Assembly (NCBI GenBank): GCA_947451115.1
Contig: CANFXV010000003.1
Location: 1-64,000, forward strand
Source: Bacteroidota bacterium
GTDB lineage: Bacteria; Bacteroidota; Bacteroidia; Chitinophagales; Chitinophagaceae
Length of the DNA: 64,000 bases
Direction of reading: 5' to 3'
In this document: piece after piece, positions 1 through 8,247 of the stretch
How the letters are laid out: the number at the start of each line of letters is the position of its first letter
Position numbering within the stretch: position 1 is the stretch's first letter
Notes under the pieces: generated by a model
Told to the model about the DNA's origin: nothing
Seen by the model: only the letters and a program-made list of their open reading frames with translations
The model's database searches: none
Program-made: the position numbers and the translations under genes

Positions 1-1248
1 ACTATTAAGAATGCCGTTGTATCACATAAAGCATTAATTGAAAGCGATATCGAAGCACAACGTGCAGAAATCATGAGTAAATTAGAGAAAGGTCAAGTAT
101 TAGAAGGGGTGGTGAAAAACATCACTGACTTCGGTGCCTTCATGGACTTAGGTGGATTAGATGGTTTATTATACATCACTGATATTTCTTGGGGTAGAAT
201 CTCTCACCCAAGTGAGGTGGTTAAATTAGATCAGAAAATTCAAGTAGTTGTATTAGACTTTGATGATGACAAAAAACGTATCAGCTTAGGTTTAAAACAA
301 TTGACTCCACATCCTTGGGATGTATTGCCAGAAGTACTTTTAGAAGGTAGCGTAATCAAAGGTAAAGTAGTAAATATCGAAGACTACGGTGCTTTCTTAG
401 AAATTCAACCAGGTGTTGAAGGTTTAGTACACGTTTCTGAAATTACTTGGGCAAACACTCCAATCAATGCAAAAGAATTCTTCAAATTAGGAGATGAGCA
501 TGAAGCAAAAGTGGTTACCTTGGATAAAGATGCACGTAAAATGAGCTTGAGTATTAAACAAATGTCTCAAGATCCTTGGAGTTCAATCGATAACAAATTC
601 CCAGAAAATAGCAAACACAAAGGGTTGGTAAAAAATATCACTCCTTATGGTGTGTTTATTGAATTAGAATCAGGCATTGGTGGAATGATTCACATCAGCG
701 ATTTAAGTTGGTTGAAGCGTTTCAATCACCCTTCTGAGTATGTTAAAGTGGGTGAGTCTATCGATATCAAAATTTTAAACATCGATAAAGAAAATAGAAA
801 ATTACAATTAGGTCATAAGCAATTAGAAGAAGATCCTTGGAATGCATTAGAAGAAACTTTTGCTATCGGATCAATTCATGATGGAACCATTGTTCGTAAA
901 GACGACAAAGGCGCCATTGTACAATTGCCACATGGTTTAGAAGGCTTTGCACCTAATCGTCATTTAGCGAAAGAAGACGGTAAGCAAGTTCAAGCTGAAG
1001 AAACAGCGAAGTTCATGGTGATCGAATTTGATCGCAATGAAAAGCGTATTGTCGTAAGTCATGCTAGAATTTGGGAGCAAGCTATCACTGAAGAAAAAGA
1101 AGTAGCGAAGAAAGAAGCTAAGGTCGAAACAGAAAAGACTAAAAAAGCAGTAAAAACCATTCAAGCTAAAGTAGAGAAATCTACATTGGGTGATTTAGGT
1201 GCTTTGGCTGAAATCAAAGCTAAAATGGACGAGAATAACGCTGGTTAA
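1..1248 (+). CDS. rpsA: 30S ribosomal protein S1, 5' end truncated by window edge
   Basis: Frame is open from base 1 (TIKNAVVSHKALIESDIEAQRAEIM...); repeated S1 RNA-binding domains (GxVKNITDFGAFMDLGG.DGLLYITDISW, GKVVNIEDYGAFLEIQPGVEGLVHVSEITW, GLVKNITPYGVFIELESGIGGMIHISDLSW). Track start at 73 is an internal Met. Confidence 0.97.
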   Translation, partial: TIKNAVVSHKALIESDIEAQRAEIMSKLEKGQVLEGVVKNITDFGAFMDLGGLDGLLYITDISWGRISHPSEVVKLDQKIQVVVLDFDDDKKRISLGLKQLTPHPWDVLPEVLLEGSVIKGKVVNIEDYGAFLEIQPGVEGLVHVSEITWANTPINAKEFFKLGDEHEAKVVTLDKDARKMSLSIKQMSQDPWSSIDNKFPENSKHKGLVKNITPYGVFIELESGIGGMIHISDLSWLKRFNHPSEYVKVGESIDIKILNIDKENRKLQLGHKQLEEDPWNALEETFAIGSIHDGTIVRKDDKGAIVQLPHGLEGFAPNRHLAKEDGKQVQAEETAKFMVIEFDRNEKRIVVSHARIWEQAITEEKEVAKKEAKVETEKTKKAVKTIQAKVEKSTLGDLGALAEIKAKMDENNAG

Positions 1249-1280
1249 TCCCCAGGTTAGTATTGTTCTAATACATTTAA

Positions 1281-1316
1281 GTTGGTCTCTTTATGCAAGT
1301 AAAGAGACCAATTTTA
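1281..1316 (+). terminator. intrinsic terminator after rpsA
   Basis: TTGGTCTCTTTA-TGCAAG-TAAAGAGACCAATTTTA inverted repeat followed by T-rich tail. Confidence 0.8.
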
Positions 1317-1461
1317 TGACTAGGACTTCCTGATTTTAAAAGGGGGAAGTTCGAAAACGGCCAAGAAAAGGAAATTTTTCGCTATTTCTTAACGAAGGGG
1401 GTTTCATTGGGAACCTTTTTAGTTCTAAATTGCTGAATATTAGTTAATTTTGCCACCCTGT

Positions 1462-2256
1462 ATGAATAGAATATTAGTTGCTTTCTGTGTTGTTTTGACT
1501 TTTGGATCCTGTACTTCAAAATTTCAACAAATTTTAAAGAATAAGGATACGGACTTTAAGGTGAAGATGGCCGAAAAGTATTTTCAAGAAAAAAAATACA
1601 GTAACGCACAACAGCTCTTTGAATCGGTAATGCCATTTGTTAAAGGAACTCCTAGATACGAAGAGTTATACTTGCAATTTGCGAATTCTTATTATTACGA
1701 TAATGATTATCAAAACGCAGAAAATTTATTTAAAACTTTCGTAGAGTATTTCCCTAACAGTCCTAAAACGGAAGACGTTGAATACATGCGTGCTTACACT
1801 TATTATAAACGTTCTCCTAAAGCAGAATTAGATCAAACGACCACCAATAGAACCATTCAGTTGATGCAAGCATTTATTGATGGACATCCTACCAGTCCAA
1901 AGGTAAAAGACGCTACGGAGGTGATAGAAGCTTGTCATGCTAAACTAGAGAAGAAGGACTTTAACACGGCTTCCTTGTATTATAATCTTGCTTTGTACCG
2001 CGCCGCAGCCATTTCTTATGGCTTGTTGTCCGATGGGTACCCTGATTCAAAAAAATCAGATCAATATAAATTATTGACATTGAAAGCGTATTATATGTTT
2101 GCAGAAAATAGTTTTGTAGACAAACAAAAGGAACGATTCGCAAAAGTGATATTGGAATACAATGATTTTGTAGATAGATACAGCGAAAGCCCATTAGTGG
2201 CGGAAGCTAAAAAAATAAAGAAACAAACTGATAATTATTTAAATAAATTAAAATGA
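1462..2256 (+). CDS. bamD: outer membrane protein assembly factor BamD-like TPR lipoprotein
   Basis: Lipoprotein signal (LVAFCVVLTFGSC), TPR repeats (AEKYFQEKKYSNAQQLFESV..., YYYDNDYQNAENLFKTFVEYFPNSPKTED). Track start 1450 is a TTG; ATG at 1462 preferred. Confidence 0.85.
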   Translation: MNRILVAFCVVLTFGSCTSKFQQILKNKDTDFKVKMAEKYFQEKKYSNAQQLFESVMPFVKGTPRYEELYLQFANSYYYDNDYQNAENLFKTFVEYFPNSPKTEDVEYMRAYTYYKRSPKAELDQTTTNRTIQLMQAFIDGHPTSPKVKDATEVIEACHAKLEKKDFNTASLYYNLALYRAAAISYGLLSDGYPDSKKSDQYKLLTLKAYYMFAENSFVDKQKERFAKVILEYNDFVDRYSESPLVAEAKKIKKQTDNYLNKLK

Positions 2257-2597
2257 GTAAACTAAGAAGAAACATGGGCGCCAACACCCCTTCTGTTGTT
2301 GAAACAAAGAATTTGAAATCTTTGAAAGATAAAACTGGAAATTTGTACGAATCAATTTCTATTATTTCTAAAAGAGCTAATCAAATCAATATCTCTGTAA
2401 GAGAAGAATTGCATTCTAAATTAGAAGAATTTGCAAGTCATACAGACAGCTTAGAGGAAATACATGAGAATAAAGAACAAATTGAAATCTCTAAGGCCTA
2501 TGAGCGTATGCCTAATCCTGCAATTTTGGCGACTGCTGAATTCATTGAGGATAAGATTTATTATCGTAAAAATGAGGAAACAGATTTATTCCGTTAA
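2253..2597 (+). CDS. rpoZ: DNA-directed RNA polymerase omega/Rpb6-like subunit (Bacteroidota type)
   Basis: ATGA overlap with bamD; NLYESISIISKRANQI...ISKAYERMPNPAILATAEFIEDKIYYR typical of the Bacteroidota omega family. Confidence 0.75.
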   Translation: MSKLRRNMGANTPSVVETKNLKSLKDKTGNLYESISIISKRANQINISVREELHSKLEEFASHTDSLEEIHENKEQIEISKAYERMPNPAILATAEFIEDKIYYRKNEETDLFR

Positions 2598-2618
2598 TTT
2601 TTTTTAAAACGAAATATA

Positions 2619-2658
2619 AAAACGTCCCGAAATGAATTTTCCATCGGGACGTTTTGTA
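2619..2658 (+). terminator. intrinsic terminator
   Basis: AAACGTCCCGA-AATGAATTTTCCA-TCGGGACGTTTT. Confidence 0.85.
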
Positions 2659-2683
2659 TTTTAGAGCATTAATAGCAAAGAAG

Positions 2684-3607
2684 ATGTTGAAAAAATTCGT
2701 TTATATTTTTTTTATAGGCTTATTCATTGATACTTCATTGCCTGCGCAAGAATTAGCTGCTACCATTACCATTCAATCCAGCAAGGTAGACAATCAAGTT
2801 GATGCCAAATTGTTTCCTGAATTGCAGACGCAACTAAAAGATTTTATCAATCAAAGAAAGTGGTCTTCAGATGTCTTTTCAGCAGAAGAAAAGATAGACT
2901 GTAATTTTTTTATTACTATTGAATCCGTTGTATCGCCTGGTGTTTTTGATGCCAAACTGAGTGTGGTGTCCAATAGGCCAGTATACAATGCAGCCTATGC
3001 TTCTACCTTATTAAACATGCAAGATGCTAATTTTACTTTTAAGTATCAATTGGCACAACCCATTGAATTTAATGAAAACAGGGTACAAGGAACCAATCCA
3101 TTAGAGGCCAATTTGACTGCTACCTTGGCTTATTATATTTATGTGATCTTAGGTTTAGATTATGATTCATTTGCTTTAAAAGCAGGGGTGCCTTATTTTG
3201 AAAAGGCGCTTAACATCGTAAACAATGCACCCGAAGGTGCTGGCATTACTGGCTGGAAATCATATGATGGACGAAGAAATAGGTATATATTTTTAGATAA
3301 TTTTACGAAAGCAGGATACGATAAAATACATGGAGTTATTTACAATTATTATCGAGATGGCTTGGATGCAATGTCAGAGAAACCTGAAATAGCAAGAACA
3401 GCTTTGTTGAATGCTTTAATGAGCTTTCAAGAAATACATGAAGCCAGCTCTAATTCTATGGCAGTGCCTATTTTAATGCAAGCAAAATATACCGAAATTG
3501 TCGGCCTATTTACGCCTGCCGACAAGGCTATGAAAAAACAGTTGTTGACGACCATGTCGGCTATTGATATTGCCAATTTAAATAAATATAAAGAAAAGTT
3601 AGAATGA
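2684..3607 (+). CDS. porD: DUF4835 family / type IX secretion PorD-like protein
   Basis: Signal peptide then ELAATITIQSSKVDNQVDAKLFPELQTQLKDFINQRKWSSDVFSAEEKIDCNFFITI, the DUF4835 pattern. Track start 2654; ATG at 2684 (MLKKFVYIFFIGLF) gives a cleaner signal peptide. Confidence 0.72.
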   Translation: MLKKFVYIFFIGLFIDTSLPAQELAATITIQSSKVDNQVDAKLFPELQTQLKDFINQRKWSSDVFSAEEKIDCNFFITIESVVSPGVFDAKLSVVSNRPVYNAAYASTLLNMQDANFTFKYQLAQPIEFNENRVQGTNPLEANLTATLAYYIYVILGLDYDSFALKAGVPYFEKALNIVNNAPEGAGITGWKSYDGRRNRYIFLDNFTKAGYDKIHGVIYNYYRDGLDAMSEKPEIARTALLNALMSFQEIHEASSNSMAVPILMQAKYTEIVGLFTPADKAMKKQLLTTMSAIDIANLNKYKEKLE

Positions 3608-3945
3608 GAAATGTCCTACTTATATCTTTACTGGCCCTGTTAAGTTGCAAACCCACTACTAAAAAGGAAAACTTAATTGACATCAATAAAATGAAAGTCG
3701 TAGTCTGGCAATTGATGCAAGCCGATGAGTATTATACAAGGGCATCTTTATTGGATAGCACTTGGAAATTGAACAAAAAAAATGTTCAAATGTATCAACA
3801 GATTTTTGATTTAAACAAGGTAGATAGGGTCGCTTTTTACCATACCATTGATTATTTAGAACGCCATCCAATTGAATTTAAAGAATTGATGGATTCTGCA
3901 AATGAGGTTTCGAAAAGAGAAAAACTTCAGCAAAATAAACACTAA
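3604..3945 (+). CDS. DUF4296-like lipoprotein
   Basis: ATGA overlap with previous CDS; lipobox LLALLSC; KMKVVVWQLMQADEYYTR...NVQMYQQIFDLNKVDRVAFYHTIDYLERHP. Confidence 0.65.
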   Translation: MRNVLLISLLALLSCKPTTKKENLIDINKMKVVVWQLMQADEYYTRASLLDSTWKLNKKNVQMYQQIFDLNKVDRVAFYHTIDYLERHPIEFKELMDSANEVSKREKLQQNKH

Positions 3946-4011
3946 ATAAACGCTTTAGTCGGCAAACATTTTTAATTTTGATCTTCTATTAAATAAAATA
4001 AAACAAATAAA

Positions 4012-4485
4012 ATGAGCAATTTAACTGGCCATCCAGCCCCAGCCTTCACGCTTTTTGATACAGATAAAAAAGCAACTAATTTAGCAGATTTTAAAGGTCA
4101 AAATGTAGTGGTTTTATTTTTCCCTTTGGCTTTTACAGGTGTATGTACTGCCGAGCTATGCAGCATTAGAGACAATATCGCTACTTACAATGCAGCCAAT
4201 GCACAAGTCTTAGGTATTTCAGTTGACTCTTTATTTACTTTGGGTAAATTCAAAGAGGAGCAAAAATTAAACTTTCCTTTATTGAGCGATTTTAATAAAA
4301 CTGCAATAGCAGCTTATGGTGTTAAATATGATGTATTTCCTGCCTTTGAAATGCAGGGGGTGAGCAAGCGTGCGGCCTTTGTGATTGATAAAGAAGGTGT
4401 GGTACAATACGAAGAAATTTGTGCAACGCCAGGTGACTTGCCTAATTTCGAAGCCATTCAAACTACTTTGAATAAATTGAACTGA
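4012..4485 (+). CDS. peroxiredoxin (AhpC/TSA family)
   Basis: GHPAPAFTLFDTDKK...VVVLFFPLAFTGVCTAELCSIRD with peroxidatic Cys motif. Confidence 0.92.
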   Translation: MSNLTGHPAPAFTLFDTDKKATNLADFKGQNVVVLFFPLAFTGVCTAELCSIRDNIATYNAANAQVLGISVDSLFTLGKFKEEQKLNFPLLSDFNKTAIAAYGVKYDVFPAFEMQGVSKRAAFVIDKEGVVQYEEICATPGDLPNFEAIQTTLNKLN

Positions 4486-4496
4486 AACGTCGCTTC

Positions 4497-4528
4497 GTGT
4501 TAATTTTTATAAAATATAAAATTAACAC
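4497..4528. repeat. hairpin A of tandem unit: GTGTTAATTTT-[TATAAAATAT]-AAAATTAACAC
   Basis: 11-bp perfect stem read directly. Confidence 0.8.
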
Positions 4529-4547
4529 TACGCTTTCTAATGATTTT

Positions 4548-4578
4548 AAAAATGCCCCCGAATTTCGGGGGCATTTTT
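4548..4578. terminator. bidirectional intrinsic terminator
   Basis: AAAAATGCCCCCG-AATTT-CGGGGGCATTTTT. Confidence 0.9.
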
Positions 4579-4589
4579 GGTAATCGTTA

Positions 4590-4611
4590 GGGCTTTATAA
4601 AATATAAGCCC
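4590..4611. repeat. hairpin B of tandem unit: GGGCTT-[TATAAAATAT]-AAGCCC
   Basis: 6-bp perfect stem; 10-nt loop identical to hairpin A. Confidence 0.8.
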
Positions 4612-4638
4612 AAACAACTATGACCTCTAATGATTTTT

Positions 4639-4669
4639 AAAAAGGGTTCCAATAAAATGGAACCCTTTT
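4639..4669. terminator. bidirectional intrinsic terminator
   Basis: AAAAAGGGTTCC-AATAAAAT-GGAACCCTTTTT. Confidence 0.9.
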
Positions 4670-4679
4670 TGGTTCGTAT

Positions 4680-4702
4680 TAATTTTATAGAATATAAAAT
4701 TA
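4680..4702. repeat. hairpin C of tandem unit, overlapping the stop codon of the minus-strand CDS
   Basis: TAATTTT-[ATAGAATAT]-AAAATTA; loop one base different from A and B. Confidence 0.65.
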
Positions 4703-5875
4703 TCTATCGCAAACTTCTACAATCAAAAACTTTAGGTAGTGGGTATTTTCCATCCCCCAAATAATAGGATGGTCGCTCGATTGTGTTTGATAGGTCACTT
4801 GACGAATTCTTTTCTTCGCATCCCAGGCAGCCATTTGTATGGTCTCTAAAAATAATTCAGGACTCACTAGGTTGGTACAACTAGAGGTTACTAGAAAGCC
4901 ACCATTACGTAGCATTTGCATGCCTCTTAAATTTATTTCTTTATAACCAGTAACCGCCTTATCTATATTGTTTCTGCTTTTTGTGAAAGCAGGAGGGTCT
5001 AACATTACCACATCGTACTTTCTTCCTTCCTTGCCCCATTTTTTCAATACATCAAATGCATTCATGGCTTCGAACTTCACTATATGCTCTAGTTTATTTA
5101 AAGCAGCATTTTTATTGGCCTGTGCAACTGCTCCTTCTGAAATATCTATACCCAATACCGATTTTGCGCCATAATGTGCTGCATGAATTTCAAAAGTGCC
5201 TGTATAGGTAAATGCGCCTAAAACCTCTGCCCCTTGAACAATGTTTTTAATGGCTTTGCGGTTGTCTTGTTGATCTAAAAAATAGCCAGTCTTTTGTCCG
5301 TTTTCAATATCTACATAAAATTGTAAATCATTTTCTTGAATGATAATTTCTGTTGCAAAAGGATCAGTCAGAAATCCTTTTTGCTGCACCATGCCTTCTA
5401 ATTCTCTAACAGGTACATCGTTTCTTTCATAAATGCCCTTAGGTTTAAAAATTTCATTTATGGAAGCAACAATTGCTTCTTTCCATTTTTCAATACCAAG
5501 GGATAAGGTTTGAAGCACAAAATAATCGTTGAACTTGTCAATGATTAAAGCAGGAATGCCATCAGCTTCACCAAACACCAAACGACAATTTTCAACGTAG
5601 CCTAATTTTTGACGATAGGCCCAAGCTTCTTTAATTTTTTTATGAAAAAATGCAGGGTCAATTTCTTCTCTTTTACGGGTGAGTAAACGAATGATGATTT
5701 GAGAGTTAGGATTGATGTAACCCCGACCTGCCAATTGGCCATCAAAAAAGTACACTTCCACGATATCCCCGGGCTCTATTGGCCCGGCAATACGGTCCAC
5801 TTCGTTGTTGTAAATCCAGGGGTGGCCCAGGGCAATTCTGGGGTTAATCTTTTTATTTAAATACACCTTTGTCAT
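4700..5875 (-). CDS. rlmI: PUA-domain class I SAM rRNA methyltransferase (RlmI-like)
   Basis: N-terminal PUA (ALGHPWIYNNEVDRIAGPIEPGDIVEVY), SAM motif VLGAFTYTGTFEIHAAHYGAKSVLGIDIS, catalytic DPPAFTKSR. Confidence 0.85.
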   Translation of the reverse strand: MTKVYLNKKINPRIALGHPWIYNNEVDRIAGPIEPGDIVEVYFFDGQLAGRGYINPNSQIIIRLLTRKREEIDPAFFHKKIKEAWAYRQKLGYVENCRLVFGEADGIPALIIDKFNDYFVLQTLSLGIEKWKEAIVASINEIFKPKGIYERNDVPVRELEGMVQQKGFLTDPFATEIIIQENDLQFYVDIENGQKTGYFLDQQDNRKAIKNIVQGAEVLGAFTYTGTFEIHAAHYGAKSVLGIDISEGAVAQANKNAALNKLEHIVKFEAMNAFDVLKKWGKEGRKYDVVMLDPPAFTKSRNNIDKAVTGYKEINLRGMQMLRNGGFLVTSSCTNLVSPELFLETIQMAAWDAKKRIRQVTYQTQSSDHPIIWGMENTHYLKFLIVEVCDR

Positions 5876-5938
5876 GGCACAAATATAGCCCCCAAATTAG
5901 TGACAACTTGTGCCAATTTTGAGGCTATTTCTGTCAAT

Positions 5939-5971
5939 TTTGCTCTAATTATTGCTTTGGCAATATTTTTG
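5939..5971 (+). promoter_or_regulatory. candidate Bacteroidota sigma-A promoter for grpE-dnaJ
   Basis: TTTG (5939-5942), 21-bp spacer, TATTTTTG (5964-5971) matching TTTG/TAnnTTTG, upstream of the ATG at 5990. Confidence 0.4.
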
Positions 5972-5989
5972 GGAGATATTTGTAACAAT

Positions 5990-6550
5990 ATGAAAACTAT
6001 GGAAGAAAAAGACATCGATTTGACAGAACAGGCCCAACCCGTCCAAAATGAGGGGGAAAACAGCACCGAAATAGCCCCAGCAGAAGAAGCAGCGCCTTTG
6101 AGCGAGTTAGATCAATTGAAGGCAGATTTGGCCGATCAAAAGGACAAATATCTTCGCCTCATGGCTGAATTTGAAAACTTCAGAAGAAGGACGGCCAAGG
6201 AAAGATTGGACTTAATTCAAACTGCAGGAAAAGATGTGATTGTTTCTATGTTGGAAGTAATGGACGACTGTGATAGAGCAGAAAAACAATTAAACAGTGC
6301 TGATGATATAGCGCTACAAAGAGAAGGAATACAATTGGTGTTTAATAAAGTGCGTTCCACTTTACAAGCCAGAGGGTTAACAGCCATGGAAAGTGTGGAC
6401 AAGGATTTTAATGTTGAATTACATGAAGCCATCACTGAAATTCCTGTAACAGACAATGCCAAAAAAGGTAAAGTAGTGGACGAGGTAACGAAGGGCTATT
6501 TTTTAAATGATAAAATTATCCGCTTTGCAAAAGTGGTAGTTGGTAAATAA
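5990..6550 (+). CDS. grpE: nucleotide exchange factor GrpE
   Basis: Acidic N-terminus, DKYLRLMAEFENFRRRTAKERLDLIQTAGKDVIVSMLEVMDDCDRA; C-terminal beta domain. Track start 5900 would begin upstream of the candidate promoter; 5990 or 5999 preferred. Confidence 0.93.
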   Translation: MKTMEEKDIDLTEQAQPVQNEGENSTEIAPAEEAAPLSELDQLKADLADQKDKYLRLMAEFENFRRRTAKERLDLIQTAGKDVIVSMLEVMDDCDRAEKQLNSADDIALQREGIQLVFNKVRSTLQARGLTAMESVDKDFNVELHEAITEIPVTDNAKKGKVVDEVTKGYFLNDKIIRFAKVVVGK

Positions 6551-6559
6551 ATTAACACT

Positions 6560-7687
6560 ATGTCAAAGAGAGATTATTACGAAGTGCTAGGCGTTACAAA
6601 ATCTGCTTCTACAGAGGAAATAAAAAAGGCTTATCGAAAAGTGGCCATGCAGTTTCATCCAGATAGAAATCCGGGAGATAAAGCAGCGGAAGAAAAATTT
6701 AAAGAAGCAGCCTCTGCTTATGAAATATTAAGTGATGCCGATAAAAAAGCAAAGTATGATCGCTTTGGACATGCAGCATTTAGTCCGGGTGCAGGCGGTG
6801 GTGGAGGATTCAGCGGTGGTGGCATGGACATGAATGATATATTTAGTCAGTTCGGAGATGTATTTGGGGAAGATGTATTCGGAAGTTTTTTTGGCGGTGG
6901 TGGCGGCAGCCGTTCTCGTGCATCAAGATCGAGAGGGCAGAGAGGAAGCAATTTAAGGATTAAACTTAAAATGAATTTTGAGGAGATTGCCAATGGGGCC
7001 AACAAGCAAGTCAAAGTAAAGAAGCATGTTATTTGTACGACCTGCGGAGGCAATGGAGCAAAAGATAAAAACAGTGTACAAACCTGTGGCACTTGTAATG
7101 GGTCTGGTCAGGTGAAAAGAGTGACCAATACTTTTTTAGGTCAAATGCAAACGGTGAATACCTGTCCAACTTGTAATGGGGAAGGGAATACAGTAACTGC
7201 AAAATGTACGCCTTGTAAGGGAGAAGGTCGTGTGTATGGTGATGAAACCATTTCTATAGACATTCCTGGGGGCGTGCAAGATGGCATGCAATTGAGTATG
7301 TCTGGTAAAGGCAATGCAGGGGAAAGGGGTGGCAGTGCTGGCGATTTAATTATCATGATTGAAGAAGAAGCACATGAAAGCTTACATAGAGATGGTTTAA
7401 ATGTTTCTTTTGATTTATATATTACGATACCCGATGCCGTATTTGGAACAAATATAGAAGTACCCACCATTGATGGTCGCGCTAAAATAAAAATTCCACC
7501 AGGTACACAAAGTGGAAAAATATTTAGATTAAAAGGCAAGGGTTTTCCAGAAGTGCAAGGCTATGGCAAAGGAGATCAATTAATCAATGTGCATGTTTGG
7601 ACACCTCAACAAGTAAGTGCAGAGGAAAAGGCTATTTTAGAGAAGATGCAACAAAGTCCAAATTTCCAGCCTAAGCCAACTAAATAA
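6560..7687 (+). CDS. dnaJ: molecular chaperone DnaJ
   Basis: J domain with HPD, G/F region, four CxxCxGxG zinc motifs. Confidence 0.97.
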   Translation: MSKRDYYEVLGVTKSASTEEIKKAYRKVAMQFHPDRNPGDKAAEEKFKEAASAYEILSDADKKAKYDRFGHAAFSPGAGGGGGFSGGGMDMNDIFSQFGDVFGEDVFGSFFGGGGGSRSRASRSRGQRGSNLRIKLKMNFEEIANGANKQVKVKKHVICTTCGGNGAKDKNSVQTCGTCNGSGQVKRVTNTFLGQMQTVNTCPTCNGEGNTVTAKCTPCKGEGRVYGDETISIDIPGGVQDGMQLSMSGKGNAGERGGSAGDLIIMIEEEAHESLHRDGLNVSFDLYITIPDAVFGTNIEVPTIDGRAKIKIPPGTQSGKIFRLKGKGFPEVQGYGKGDQLINVHVWTPQQVSAEEKAILEKMQQSPNFQPKPTK

Positions 7688-7689
7688 TT

Positions 7690-8232
7690 TTATTTTAATT
7701 GGTAGATGTCTTTTGAGTTTCTACCTAATCCATCATAGTCAAGGCCATAGCCTACTACAAATTTATTAGGAATGTCGAAGCAGGAATAGTCCACTTGTAC
7801 AGGGAATTGCAAGGCTTCTTTTTTATTCAATAAAACCGCAATCTTAACGGAAGCGGGGCCGCTGGAGGCCAATTGTGGTAAGTAGTGGTGCAATGTCTTA
7901 CCTGTATCAATTATATCTTCAAGGATCACAATGTGTCGGTCGCTTACATTGGCTTCTAAGCCAATGGCGGTGATCACATTGCCTGAAGAGGTCATGCCTT
8001 TGTAAGAGGCTAGTTTAATAAAGCAAACCTCGGCTTCGATGGTTATTTGCTTAAAAAGATCGGCAGTAAATAAAAAGGAGCCATTTAATATCGATAAAAA
8101 TATGGGTCTTTTACCTACATAGTCCTTATTTAACTGATGTGCAAGTATGGCAATTTTTTCTTGAATTTCTTTTTCACTTAAGTAGGGAACAAATTCTTTA
8201 TCAAGTATTTTTAGGGTAGGCATGGTATTCAT
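7690..8232 (-). CDS. hpt: hypoxanthine phosphoribosyltransferase
   Basis: PRPP motif HIVILEDIIDTGKTLHHYL; FVVGYGLDYDGLGRN. Confidence 0.92.
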   Translation of the reverse strand: MNTMPTLKILDKEFVPYLSEKEIQEKIAILAHQLNKDYVGKRPIFLSILNGSFLFTADLFKQITIEAEVCFIKLASYKGMTSSGNVITAIGLEANVSDRHIVILEDIIDTGKTLHHYLPQLASSGPASVKIAVLLNKKEALQFPVQVDYSCFDIPNKFVVGYGLDYDGLGRNSKDIYQLK

Positions 8233-8247
8233 TTTATAGCAGCGGTA

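Noticed and set aside
1317-1461. ACTTCC...GGAAGT dyad between rpsA and bamD as a possible riboswitch or sRNA
   Set aside because: Short arms with a long loop, no conserved aptamer recognised; insufficient support.
5900-5989. N-terminal extension of GrpE from the ORF track
   Set aside because: Hydrophobic extension overlaps the promoter candidate and is unlike GrpE N-termini; ATG at 5990 or 5999 fits better.
7141-7539. 132-aa ORF antisense to dnaJ
   Set aside because: Mirror of the zinc-finger and C-terminal region; Pro/Cys/Ser-rich artefact.
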